Below are positions 12,201 to 26,200 of a stretch of DNA of 64,000 nt, piece after piece. The DNA lies in the NCBI GenBank assembly GCA_039619475.1, contig CM077115.1, positions 105,544,893 through 105,608,892 of the forward strand. Direction: 5' to 3'. Each line of letters starts with the position of its first letter. The first letter of the stretch is position 1. Position numbers and translations under genes: made by a program. The stretch is from Icerya purchasi (lineage: Eukaryota > Arthropoda > Insecta > Hemiptera > Monophlebidae). The notes beneath the pieces were generated by a model, which was not told the origin of the DNA, did no database searches, and was given only the letters and a program-made list of their open reading frames with translations.

Positions 12201-15200
12201 TGATATTTATTTGTAGTTTTATTGTATATTGCGCAGGAACAAACTCTTTTTTCTATATTTAATGACCTATCAGTATAAATCTGTTCATAAAGACGATATT
12301 TCTTTTCCACTATGTCTTGTAATATTTTTTCATTATATTCCTGGTAAACTTTTTCAAATTCATTTGTTGTATCTATGTGGATATTTTCTAGCATATTGAA
12401 ATAGTCTATGTCCTTATACTTTGATTTCGATTTTTCGAATGGTTCGATATCCTTTAGGCGCTGTCTACTATCGACTAAAGCGGGTATACTTTTATTAGTC
12501 CAGTAATTATTATTGTTAATAAGTTCGGTTAATATTAGTAACCTATTGTTAAGGGGGTGACCTGGATTTGATTTGATTTTTAACATGTATTTATCTGCTA
12601 TGTATTGTGTTCTTAAATCAGTCGTAATCTCTGCGGTTTCGTAATGTAGTACATGAATGGGGGTTGTTTTAAATGCGCCTGTTATTAACCTGAATGCTTT
12701 ATTTTGTACTGCTTGTATATTCTTTTTTCGATTTTTGCTGGCGGTGGTTATTGTTATTGCTGCGTAATCCATGTGCGGTCTTATTAATGATTTATATATC
12801 ATTGTATTAGTCTTTGGATGGCAGCCCCATTTGACTCCATTTAGTACCCGCAATATATTAAGTCCATTTTCGCATTTTGTTTGTATATTTTTTATTTCAG
12901 TAGCCCAAGTAGACCGACTATCAAAGGTCATGCCTAGGTATTTACTTTCATTGCTGAACTTAATGCTGTTTCCTGCCAGTTTTATCAGTGGACTAGATAG
13001 TATTCGATGTCTTGTATATATTGTGCCTTTTGTTTTTCCTGGTGATATTTCAAGTTCCAGCCTATTTGTGATAGCTTGGAATTCTTTAATTTTATCTTTA
13101 AGATTATTAATAGCTATATTAAGATTAGCGGCTACTGAATACATGACTATATCGTCTGCATATTGCAATATTTTTACTTTTTTGCTATCTAGTTGATCAA
13201 TTTCTTTTGTATATAGTGTATATAGTAAAGGAGAGAGGACAGCACCTTGCGGTGTTCCTCTAGTACTGCATACCGTGTCGTATAGTTGATTTTGAAATTT
13301 CACTGTGAGCTGACGGTTTGATAAGTAGGAATGTATCCATTTTACAATATTACTAGAAATGCCTAAATTCGTCATAATTTCTGCTAATTTACTTAAATTA
13401 ATCGAGTCGTATGCTCCTTTAATATCTATAAAAATTGCTATCATATAATGATTTTTGGAGTATGCTATTTGGATATCTGTGTTGAATATATTGATACAAT
13501 CTCGAGTGCCGAATCCTTTTCGAAATCCGTATTGAGTTTTTGGTAATAGATCGAGTTTATTAAGATACCACTCTAGCCTCAATTTTATTATATTTTCCAT
13601 AGTTTTACCTATACACGTTAACAAGGTTATGGGTCTATATTTTTCCTTATCTGGTTTTAATATGGGGCATACTATATGGTGTCTGCACTCTTCTGGTATG
13701 TATGTGTACTGTAACGACTTAGTATAGAAATTGATTAGTAGTTGTTTTGTTTCTATCGGCAGTTCTCGTATAGCTCTATAGGGGGTATTTCATCTGATGC
13801 GGGTGCAGTGTTTTTATTGCTTTTCAACACCTGTTCTAACTCATTGACTGATACGGGGCTTTGAAAGTGTTCATCATACACCTGATTTATTGTTGTAAGG
13901 ATCGTTTTATCTTTGCTATTGTGTTCGAATTGTTTTATCCAAGGTTTTATCCAAGTTGTATCCACGTTTTTATTTTGACCAGTAAGTGACGTATTTTTTA
14001 TTTCTTTTATTTTACGCCATGTCTGAGTGGAGTTACCCCTAGGTTCCAGACTTTTACAATATTCCATCCAAGCCTCTCTTTTTTTCTTTTTTATTAGTTT
14101 TTTGATTTTAGCTTGCTCTATGGTAAATTTAGTATAATTATTTATTGTGGGACATCGATTAAACTCGTTTAGTAATAATCGTCGTCTAGCTACTGCTGCA
14201 TTGCATTCGCTATCCCACCATGGGTGCTTGTATGGTTTTAGCCTAGTTTTAGCTTTAATAGTTGGTGTGGATGCTTCAATCGCTTTATTAATAACGTTCT
14301 TTATTCTTTTATATTGTGTAGATAAGTCTTCATTCCCTAAATTTGATGTGTTAATTTTTTTGGTTTCATTTATAGTGTAGGTATGGTATTTGTTCCAGTC
14401 AGTTAATTTAAAGCATTTAACGTAAGTTGTTTTTATGTTTTGGCTGTTGATGATTTCTTGTTTTTTTTGATTTTTGGGTAATAAGTTCTATCATGATCGG
14501 TAAGTGATCGCTTCCGAAGGGATCTTTCTGAATATTCACTGTACACTTTGCCGCTACATTGGCCGTACATAGTATTAGGTCTATGTTGGAATTCTGTTGT
14601 CCACTTCTAGCTATATGTGTAGGTTTATCAAGGTTCATATTTATTAAGTTATTATTATCGATAAATTGTCGTAATTCTGTTCCTTCAAAGTTATTACTGG
14701 TATTAGCCCATGTGGTGTGGTGAGCATTGAAATCTCCCATTATGATATATCGGTTATTTGTTATTCTAGATTTAATTGCTTCCCACTGGTCACAAGTTAG
14801 GCTATGTCTAGGTGCTGCATATACAGCCATTATAGTTATTGTCACGTTTTCCTGTATTTGTATATTTGCGCAAACTATCCGTATTTTGTTACGTATATTT
14901 TCTTTAAAATTAAGTTTATAAGTGAGAGATTTGTGAATAAGCACTGCGGTGCCTCCACCAGCTGATGTAGCTTTGTCACATCGGATAATATTGTAACGTT
15001 TAAATTTAAATGTCTGTTTCGTTTTCAACCAAGTTTCGCATAATACTCCGATTAAGATGTTTTGTTGGTGATACATCCGTTTAAGTTCTTCAATGTTTGA
15101 ATATATACTTCGACAATTCCAAAGGTTAATATTAATTTTATTCATTGTGTCCATTATTATATGTTAATATTAGCAAGTTTTTATTATTATTATTATTTTT

Positions 15201-18200
15201 TTATGTCAAGTTAAAATATAACTAAACGTGATATTTACTATTTTTATTTTTTACTGACGGTACGAGTAGTTCTAGTGCTGTCCGTACCAGAAAAGTTATT
15301 ACTATTGTTTTTATTATTAGTTTTATTGAATTTTTTTTCTTCCTTGTTCTGTCTTTCTGGATTATGATCTTTTTCATTTTTTTGGTTTATTTTTTTGTTT
15401 AGAAAATTAATGTTTCCCGTTTTTGTTGTATTTACTTTTCTTTCTTCATTCGTTGTGTTATTTCCTTTAACTGTATTAAATTTGAGATCTTCTATTCCTT
15501 TCATAAATATATTTGTATCTTTTTTAAAATTTTCTTCCGGTGTTCCAGGAGAACTGCCTAGTGTTTTAGAGTAGCTTCGTTTATTGGTCAGCTGTGTATT
15601 AATAAAAAAAGGTGTATGTGACTTGATTTTGCGCGGTACATGTATTTTGTAGCCTTGTTTCGAAATGGGAGGTTCAACATATGCTGGTATATTATTGCGG
15701 TTGCTAGTCTTTTCACCGAGTTCGGGAAAGTCCTCTTCCATATTTGCTAATGGTAGAAATCTATTAGATTTTCTAGTAGAAAAGTAATTTCCTGATTGGT
15801 TTTTGGGTATCTCTATGGAGGCTTCTCCATATGAAAGATTTTTATATGCCATCAACTCTTTGATGTTATTTTGTCTTATTCTCTCCGGGCATTCTCTATC
15901 AGTCGCTGTATGTATTCCGAGGCAGTTGACGCATTGCACTTGGTTATTACAATTTTCTCTCATGTGTGTAGTTTCTCCGCATGCTGCACACCGTTTGTTA
16001 TTGCTTTTACAATTTCTAGCTGTGTGTCCAAATCTTAGACAGACTGCGCATTGTCTTATGTTAGTTATGTAAGGTTCACATGCAAATCTCACTCGGTTAA
16101 TAAATATATATTGAGGGAATGTTTGTCCATAGAATGTTAATTTGATTGATTTACTTGGAATATACGTTACTTGGTCATCTACGATTTTTCTTCTATTTAA
16201 GCGTTCTGCTTTCTCTAATATAAATTTATCGCATTCTATATCGTCATATAATTCCTTTACATTGTAGCTAGTATCTACATCTTTTATTACCGCCGATCTA
16301 GTAATGAAAAAGATCGGAATATAAACTCGGTATCCCTTCTGCTTGATTCTGTCGTCTTCTGTCAGTTCATTGGCTGTTTCACTGTCTTGGCAATAAATAG
16401 TTATATTTCCCCTACCTGTACGTTTAATTTCAATTATGTTTTTGCAGTATCCCAATGTTTTTAATAATGGATTGGCAGTTTTTAAAGAAATTGAAAATAA
16501 GCTGTTCAGGGCCTATTACTGATGGCATCAGAAGTTCAGAAGGGGACAAAGACACTTACTACGAATATCTTATGCCAAAACTAATGAGAATGCAAAAAAT
16601 TCTAAACACTTTGCAAATAGATAACCCTGTAATATTGCGGTGTGTTGATAGAAGTTATTAAAGAAAGTTTAAATAGGCGTTTTAAGAGATTTTATAAATT
16701 AAAGGAACCAAAAGCAAAAGATGGTATAATAGCATCCATATCTTATCCCTTTTTCAAAATGAAATGGGTTCCAAAAACTAACAGAGAAAACTTAGAAATG
16801 AGGATGATAAAGCAAAAACTAGAAGATGAAAAGAGCTCCCAACATACTAACTCTAATTGTAAGAAAAAGAAGGAAAAGACTGAATCCTATTATATGTTTG
16901 TTGAGGACTCTGATTCTTCAGTAAGCAGTGATAATGCCAATACTACAATAGATCTGGAAACACTACAGTATTTGAAAGATGACTACAATACTTTAGAATC
17001 CTTGAACAAATATCCAAATGTGAAAAAACTCTTTCTTAAATATAATACTGGCTTACCAAGTTCTGCGCCTGTTGAACGACTATTTTCGTTTGGTGGAATG
17101 ATTATGAGAGGCCACATAGACGGAACATATAAGATGAACTCTTTGAACAAATACTGGTGTTAAAATCAGTGAAATAAAGTATTTTATTTTAAAAAAGCTG
17201 TTTTGAAAATACGTGTATCTTGTATTTAAATACTTTCATTTAAAACCATTTTGTATTTGTATTTGAAATAAAAAAATAACCAAGCATTTACATTTCGAAT
17301 TTGAATACTTTTGATGAATTATTTTGCACATTTCTGGTCATTGAAAACTTAGTTTACGTTCAGAAAAACACATCGTAAACTTTTTCTCCAAGTCTGATTC
17401 ACTTCTTTATGAACCTGTTGGATTATTGAATATTTTATTCTGAATCCAAACTAATGCCATAGTACAATTTCATTTTTTCTAATTCCACGAACACACTTTT
17501 CAACAGTTGAATGTCAACGTTCAGGTGCTCAGAATTTTTTTTTGTTTTAAAAACGTTTGAAATTTGAATATTTCAGAAGATTTTGGCTATCATTTCTCGC
17601 TGGAGCACTGAATTGATGACAATCAAAATCCATGAGAGGTTGTTTACATAGTGTTAAAGGTAAATTAACTTACCTGAACATTTTATCTCATCTTAGGGTG
17701 GAGATAAACAACGTTGCCATAACGCTGGAATAATATTATAAAGAATATTTATTACTTGTTTGTTATCATCATTCATTAAAAGTTATGAGTATGTTTATGT
17801 TATTGTTCAGTAGATTTAAATTTTCTGTTTATAAGTTTAGCGCATAGATGTTTAATTGTATTGTTTAGTTTTTGAAATAATTGCTTTACTTTTTCTGTTT
17901 ATTTTTTATCTTCTGGATGTCTGTTTTCTTATCACATTTTCCTTAATATTTTTTACATTCGACTTTGTAAGGTAACCAGTAAGTGGATGTAATATTGAAA
18001 TAATTAATTAAAGTGTAATGCATTTAATTTATTTCACACGAATCAAAAACCAATTATTTACGATTTACAATTCGAGAACAGTAACTAAAACTGAATTTTT
18101 AACTATTCCATTTCTTACATAGTAAAATATAAGAACAAATGAATGAACCTGATCGTTCTATAAAAGTTAAAAACAAATTACTATAATAAAACGATATATC

Positions 18201-21200
18201 GATATTCTTCTTCTTTTGCCTGTGTTACATCATTGATTCGATGTAGGCCTCCCTCAGTCTACTCAATCGTTGTCTATCTTGTGCTTCACGAAGTCACTGT
18301 TTTCCTGCTGTTGCCACAATATCATCTGTCCATCTTCTGAGTGGTCTTCCCTGTGCGCGTTTTCCCATATACAGTCTCCATTGGATCATTTCTTTTGTCC
18401 ACCTTCCATCTACTTGTCTTGCAACATGACCAGCCCAGGCCCATTTGTTCAGGGCTATCCTTGTCCCGATGTCCTCAAATATCATATTCTATACTTTAAG
18501 TTGGATGCCAATAAAAAAGTTTTGTATGTACAATTCATTTTATAGTATAAATGTATTGAATGAGTTATTAATAGTTAACATATCATAATCCTATTTTTCT
18601 TGCTTTTATTTTTATCTTTTGTTTATTGAACATAATTTTATATGTAGGAGTCCAAAAATCGGTAGGTAGGCAAGTGTCTTATTTAAATATTTTCTTCAGT
18701 TTGTGATTAAGAATGTGAGTTATATACTATTTCTGTTGCTTCTCTTCCTACGAACTCCTCTTCCTTATTTTTTGCCGATGACATTCTTCTCTTTTCCTCG
18801 TCCCGCGATATTGTAGACGCAAACGAAAAAAGTCAATTCGTCTCTAGCTATATTGGAACAATCTTTTTCCTCTTTGAACCTTTCTATCTCCCCTTCAAAA
18901 TCTTCTTGTATTGTCTTTTCTCTTTGTCCTTTTAATTACGCTTTAGTCTCTGTATCCTTAAACTCCATACTTATTCCTCGTAAGGATTGCTTTTGCTATC
19001 TTAGTGTATTCCGTAACAGTCGTCTATCCTTGTATGAACATATTAATTTCCATTCCTCTTCTGCCCTTAAAACACTGAACCTACTGAAAGTTTTTTCCCT
19101 AACAAAATGGGGAGGCGATTCTTCTCATTTTTTTGTGCAAATCGATTATCCGTTCTGAAGTCGATTACTATTCCTTTATCTACGGCTGTGCCTCAAAATC
19201 ACTTCTTTCCAAGCTGGATGTAATCCAAAATTCTTGTATTCATCTTTGTCTTGGTGCTCTTAAATCTTCTCCAATACCAGCAGTTCTCGCTGAGTCAAAC
19301 TCGTCTCCCCTTTTCATCCACAGATCCTATTTAGGACATCGTTTCTTGTGTAAACGTTTAAAGTTATCATCCTCTAGACTTATGCTTTCATACCTTTCTA
19401 TTATGCAAAACTAGCACTTCATTCCCAAGAAAATTCCTATCCTAGTCCACATTGGTTTGCGGCTAAATTCTTTTTTATCCTGTACAATTTCTTACAATAA
19501 TCGCCCTTACTTTTCTTTCAATTTTGCAGATCTCTCCAATCGTCCCAATGTATTCTACTTTCTTCTTTCCTCTAAATCCCTTTCCAATACAACAGTTTTA
19601 CAGGAATTCCATAGTTATATTGAATCCTGTTTTCCTCCTCATATGACCTTCTTTACGGCCGAGTTAATGGCCATCGTGCGTTCCATAATTTATATTTCCT
19701 CCCATCGGTCTTCTTCTAAATATTTAATTATCTCTGACTCCATGTGCGCTCTTAAAGCTAGTTTCTCACATTTCCCTCCTCATTTCTCTGATTTTTTTAT
19801 CCTCCGTATTCGCTCTCTAATTCATACTCTTTTCGCACTTCATGCTATCCGCATTGATATGCTCTGGATCTCCAGTTATATGGGGATAGAGGGTAACGCA
19901 ATGGCAGATTCCTTAGCTCAGATTGCTGCATCATCCCGCTTTTATTTCACTAAAATTCCCGCATTTAATTTACTCCCACTGTAAAAAGTTTCATGTTAGA
20001 TTTTGGTCAAATTTTTACGTATCTTCCTTTTCTATTCAACCCTCCTTTTATTTTTTCATCCAACGTAATCTTCCTACCCGGCTTAGTTTTACAATTTTCC
20101 TTCGCTTCGCCACTCCGTTATTGTCTCTATTATCCGTTTACGTCTCAATCATACTCTTCTTCCTTCCTCACGTTTTCGTTTTTGTCTCGCACTATCCCCT
20201 AGTTGTCTTCTTCATCCTGACGGCGAAGCCGTCTGCGACCCTGAGCATATCTTCTTTGAATTTCCATCCCTCGTGAACGAACGTAATTCTTTGTACTCCG
20301 ATCTGTTATCGCTTAAACTCCTTAATCCTTATTGCACTTCGTATATCTTATCGATTCCGTCGATCTCCGTTGTTCCGATCTTCAGTTCTTTTATTCTATC
20401 AATAGCTGACCTAATCTACAACTAACTGATTCTTTTCCCTCGTGTCGTTTCCGGGTAAAGTCTGTTGCTGGCATGCCCCAGGCGGGTATTGGAAAAAAAA
20501 AAGTTTGAGTTCATATTTTTTCTAAAACGAATCGCGTAGTCGTATCACACTGTACACACCATCTGAAGACTTATCTATATCACAATGTACTTTTGTATAC
20601 AAAAGGCACGGAGGTACTTTTTTAAATATTTTTAACGGCACTGCTTCCTCATAAACGTAATATGAAGTGCTGTATAAAATATAATCTTTAACATGTAACT
20701 AGTTTGTGTCTATAAGATAACACTCTAAAAATCGTAGTAATTTGTTTTTCCTTGTTTTAAATATAATTCGTTTTTTGTGTTGCGGGATAACATTAGAATT
20801 CTAGGTCACAACTTTTCACAAATATATTTTTTATTTATTAAAACAAACATGACTTCTTGTTTCACCAATTTTATCTTCTTAGTTTTTTGATTTAACACAA
20901 AAATATCCTCAATTTCTTAATAAAACAACTTAATTTTGCTTCATAATTGTGATGTTGATTATTAATTTAAGTTTATTTTATTTGCACGCGGGGCAGTATG
21001 AGTTAAGTTGTTAGATTTAAGGTTTTTTAAATTTTGGGTAATCATAGAAAACTTTTTTTTCATAATTACTACAGTTTTTATTAAGTTATATGTCAAGAAT
21101 TTTTATAGAATTTTTTATGGTTGAGGGTGTATGTTATATATTTTTTTCAGATTCACATTTGAAATTTCATTGATTAAATCTATATAAATCACAAAATCGG

Positions 21201-23182
21201 TTATACATAGATGTTAAAATTCATATTCTTGTCACCTTTTTTTTTTTTACGAACTCAATAATCTGCAAAGGTTATTGTTTTTAGATTTATTGTGTTCTTG
21301 TTTTAATTTCAGCAATATTGTTGTATACTTTTCTAGTAACAGAGTTATGCACGACCCCAGTGCAAGTGAAACTTTTAAAAATTTCAGTATGCAGTAGCGA
21401 GACTCAAAACAGGTCCTACTTGAAAAAACCCCACTGCATAACGAACTACGTCACGTATTGATCATAGAATTGCAATCAAATGATGTCCATTTTCGATTCT
21501 GCTGATCAGAAAAAACTCGAAATCTATTTGTTCCTGATCGAAACATTTACGTTTTCTGTATTCTTGTTGTCTTTGAACAGCGGATTTAATGCGCGAGTGT
21601 TTCATCTTATTCACGATATGTAGAGTGATTGAAGTGAGATGAATGGGGAATTTACAAAGTCTGTAAAATAATTTATAATAAGTTAAATTGGTGATAATAT
21701 TAGAAAAAGATTATACTAATAGAATTTACAAAAACTAAAGTTCGTGAAATAATTCGTAACAAGGCAATAAGTTGTTTATAAAAAATTTGGGTAAAAAAGT
21801 ATCGGGGAATAAGAGAGAGGCACCTTCTTAATTATTATTTTTTTTTTCTTTTTGTTTATCAGTGTAACCCTTGAATGGTGCTAAAAAATGTCAACACCTT
21901 TTAGTCTTAAAAGGTTCGGAAACTTATCTTTGATTCAAAAAAACATGTTCACGTTAAAATTAAAATTATAAATTGAAAAATAAAGGGATTATTTTGTGTA
22001 GTTTTTAATATATGTATTTTATTAAATATGCTTAAAATTTTTCTTCTGCTAAATATAAAAGTTACTAGTTTCCTTTTCTTTTTTTTTTTTTTTTATTGAT
22101 ACTACTGCATATGTAATATTTAGATGTTATAGAAAAGCACGCAAAAGTATTGTACAGCAAAAAAAAAAAAAAGACGCCGATTAAGTTTATCACTTTTTTC
22201 CTCGTATCCGATTCTTTTTTACCGAATAACTTAAATTAATTATGTTTAAATTTTGTAAAATAAAAATAAGAAATGTAGAATTGAAAATAAAAGTAAATGA
22301 AGGATTTGTGCAAATTTAATATCAATTTTATTGAACTTTCTTTTTTTTACTATGAAAATTATTTACAATAAAATAAATGTATTTTTTATTGTGGGTAATT
22401 TTAAATGCAATACAATTTTTAAATAAACAATTAAAATTCGAAAGTTTCTTATTATTTATATTCCTCGGAGAAATTAGTAAATCTAATCGAACTTTTCAAA
22501 TTGATCAAAATGGCAGCTATTATGTTCTTCAAATGTTAAATTTAATGTTTTTAATAAAAGCCGAATAATAAGTTTATAATTATTAATTTTTTCAGTGTCT
22601 GAAGAAGTTGGCGAAAGTTGGAAATATCATTTAAGGGTAAGTAGTGTAATTTTCTGTTACATTAAAACTTATTATTGCTGAATGGGACAAAATATCTGAG
22701 AGGGTTAAATTCTATTTTCATAGCAAATGCAATATTTTTCTTCTCACTTTTCAAATTAGTCGAAAAATGTTATTTATTACTAAAACGCATTATAAATTAC
22801 AGTCAAAAGTTTGTGTGGATCAGTTATAAGTAAGTGGAGTCCAAAGATTTTAATAAATTCTCGTATGAATTATTTGTAGAAATAAAAAAGTTATGATTTC
22901 ATTTTTAGTGTCACTACCATGAATAGAACATTTAGGATAATTGTATATCCCGAAAGCACAAGATGGTGGATGTGATAAACAAAATGTGAAATTAAAAAGA
23001 CCTTCAAAATTCAGTTCAAACTATCAATTCCGTTGAAATCATCACATTAATCATGTCATGAATTAAATGGTAGATTTCTAAAATTAATATGAAATTGGTA
23101 TAAAATCCGTATTATGTTAAATATTACGTTTTCTTAGAGCGATATTTAAATATTGTGAATGTATCATAAAATTTCTTTTAAT

Positions 23183-23213
<31 letters not shown>

Positions 23214-26200
23214 AAAGAGGTTTCATATCGTTTTATTAAATCGTATATCATTCAGTAAAATATTTTAAATATTAATTAAAATATTATTGTATAAAAAAAA
23301 ATAGATAGTAAACATACAACATGTACTTCAGTAAATTAAAGGGATACCTGAAAAAATTAAAATCCATTTTAATTGTGAAGTTGAAATAAAATTGAAAATT
23401 TTGTTTTCAACGTGAAGTCAGGATCATGCATTGTACAAGTAATGAATTAAATAAAATGTAATATAACTAATATATTTAACCTTTTATTAATGTAAATTTA
23501 GTTATGATAAACTTTCTATCGTATAAAATCTAAACATATTCGAAAAAAATTTGTAAACAAATTTAACCATTGTCAACTGTGAATGATAAAAGCAACAAAA
23601 GCGCACTTTGTAAAAAGGTTTTAATAAAGAATAAAAAAGATTTTTAAAATGATTTCTTGATTAGTAAAATTACATTAGAGGAATGAAATAACTGTATTTT
23701 GAATAGTTTTCAAAATTGATATAATATTTTTTTTTGCCAAAATACTAGAACGAAGAGACAGCAAAAAAACAAAGACATTGTGAAAAATACAAAAAAAAAC
23801 CTGAATATAAAAATAACGGATTTAAGTCGATAATAAAAGTCGGTTATTGCACAATTAAATATAAATTACGAAAAATGACTATTAAAAATTTAAATATTTA
23901 AAAATTTTAAGCAATTTTTACAAAAAATATAAAAATTAAAATCAAATATGAAATAAAATCGTAAATGAACAAACTAAATTACACAATAGGTCGCCAATAT
24001 AAAAATTAAATCACAATTACATAAAAAAATAAACGGTTATTGATTATAAAAGTAAAATATTGTTTAAAATTTAAATATTGAATAGCGGATCGTTTATTTT
24101 CTTATGCAATTATGATTTGATTTAATTTTTATACTGGCGACTTATTGTGTAATTTAGTTTGTTCATTTGCGATTTTATTTTATACTAGGGGGCTTTCCCC
24201 CTGGCCGCTCCTCCCCCCCCCTCGGGCCCGCCCCCCAAACCCCCGTTTTGTGAGAGTTTCGTCGTGACCAAGGCTCAAAATGCATATATTTTTCGATGTT
24301 CTCACTCGACTCAAGGCAACATAAATTGCCCATGAGTGAAGACATTATCCCTCAAATCAACAGCGGCGTAATCCAATGTTTCACCCGGAGCTTTGTTAAT
24401 GGTCATGGCATAGGCTAACTTGATAGGAAACTGCCTTCTTAAAATCTAAATGCCAGTGTCGCCAGCTATAAATTTGAAACTGATCCTAGGAATTAGAAAT
24501 GTCTTACATTCATTTTCCAGACGAAATACTTCAATTATGAAACCTTTAACAGATTTAATGACGACTTTTCTTCCATTCACCAGACCTCCTTCGAAATTCA
24601 AATTTCTGATGAGGATACAAATCGCTCCAATTTTTATAGTAATTTTATGATTTGGAACTCCTGAGTCTGACATTTTGTTTAAAATTTCAGTACATAAATG
24701 TGTGGAATCTCCATTTGTTTCTTTTTCATCAATCAGAGTTGTATCAGTACTATATAAATTTATTTCATCTCCAGAAATTTTTTCCCCTATTATCAATCTG
24801 TTTATTTGATTTATGTTTTTATTCGTTGGTGATAAAATACATCTTTTGGACATTTTAGAAAAATTTGATAGAACATCATCGAGATAAATGTGATCAATCA
24901 TTTCATCAAGTGAAGTAAACATTTTTAAATCGGGGAAATTTAATAGGATTCCATTTTCTTCGCCATACCAAAGTCTCTGGCATTTTTCCTTCACCAATTT
25001 CTAATAAAAATTTTGAGTAACTCGGACCACTTTCGAAAAACACATACTCCTCGAACCCTTTTTATAAAACGATTGCGACCAGTCTCTATACTTCTTTTTC
25101 CACTTAGAATTGCAAATACGTTAGTTTGCTCATTTCTTCAGTTTGTGCCTATCACAACTTCAAAATTACAACGTCGTTTTTCAAATTTAAAAATACACCA
25201 ATAATACACCATAGAGGAAACAAAAGAAGAATCGTTAACAAAAGATGTTTCGTCTTTGTCCACTATGAGTAATACACGATGAACGAAAAGCCAGTAATGG
25301 TTGTTGGGTGGGTGGAAGCGCGGTACTCTGTAGGTAAATGCAGCTGTACCGCGTTTTCATGCGATTGGTAATGATCTTATTAAATTAGCGCTGATCTATT
25401 CCCTTTTTATTTTGAGCCCTAAGGCATGAAAATTTTGGACATCTTATAATTTTCTTAAAAGCCACTGACCTGGAGCTGTCGATTTAAAAAAAAAATTAGC
25501 TTTCTAAGTGCCATAGAACGGTCTCAGGACTTTTTTTTCGATTTTTCATTTATTTCCTTGGCGCTTTATTATAGAGATTTGATTTTAATTTTTATATTTT
25601 TTGTAAACATTGCTTAAAATATATTTTAATTTTAATTTTAATTTTTAATAGTCATTTTTTGTAATTTATATTTAATTGTGCAATAATCGACTTTTATTGT
25701 CTTTGTGAAATTTATATATTATAATAACCCCTGTGATCATGAACCTTTGTCTTCGAAACGCATCGGGTATTTAATAATAGAAAAAGTTAAATAATTATTT
25801 ATAGTGGTGTATTTAAATTTACTTACTGTACAATAAACGCAAACAATCAGTGTAGTTAACAGATATAGTGAAAATATTAGATGTCGAAATGATGGTTTTG
25901 TGATTAAATCGTTTAGTTTGGTTAATTTCTTCCGATATCGACGTTATTCCACACTGTCAGCTATACGTTCCTTTTACAATTTCCTTTGTGTTTAGTTAAT
26001 AAATAATATTTTAAATGAACTCACTTTTTACTGTAATGTACTACATTATCTGTACATCTAAAAAAAACTTCTTAAATGTTATATATACTACCGTGTTCAA
26101 GAAATAAGACCAGTTTTTATTTTTTTCAAAAAAATTTATTTATTATTCCATTTCATCACCTTTAAAGTATTCCTCCGCCCACCCACCGGACACAATACAC

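Larger units (their letters stand above)
11312..16450 (-). mobile_element. I-clade LINE, ~5.1 kb, 5'-truncated, inside the hAT
   Basis: Read on the minus strand: ORF1 with three zinc knuckles (15244-16450), ORF2 endonuclease (14417-15154), reverse transcriptase (12122-13750) and RNase H with terminal knuckle (11400-12122), then a poly-A tail, seen as T at 11312-11333. An RNase H domain in ORF2 and a zinc-knuckle ORF1 mark the I clade. ORF1 runs open into hAT sequence at its 5' end, so the copy is 5'-truncated. ORF2 has several frameshifts, so it is dead but not ancient. No clear target duplication was resolved. Confidence 0.88.
10534..17336 (+). mobile_element. hAT-family DNA transposon, split by a LINE
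   Basis: Left end TAGAGATGTAAATTATTT; the right end reads CAGAAATGTGCAAAATAATT when reverse-complemented. These are imperfect inverted ends of the hAT type. Flanks are GTCATCGA (10526-10533) and GTCATTGA (17337-17344), an 8-bp target duplication with one mismatch, and 8 bp is the hAT length. Transposase pieces lie at both sides (10738-11310 and 16455-17163). The middle, 11312 to about 16450, is a reverse-oriented I-clade LINE. Without it the hAT is about 1.66 kb. It sits in intron 6 of the importin-11 gene. Confidence 0.85.
23832..25699. repeat. Inverted repeat, ~205-bp arms, split by a Helitron
   Basis: Left arm 23832-24035; right arm 24091-24184 plus 25578-25699, once the Helitron is removed; the loop is about 55 bp. 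Shared pieces include TTGCACAATTAAATATAAAT, GAACAAACTAAATTACACAA and the TCGCCA(A/G)TATAAAAATTAAA stretch, with only scattered mismatches. No coding. It may be a foldback or MITE-type element; its termini and target duplication are not defined. Confidence 0.8.

Noticed and set aside
12771..13196. 141-codon + strand frame
   Set aside because: It is the antisense of the I-clade LINE reverse transcriptase, which explains the sequence fully.
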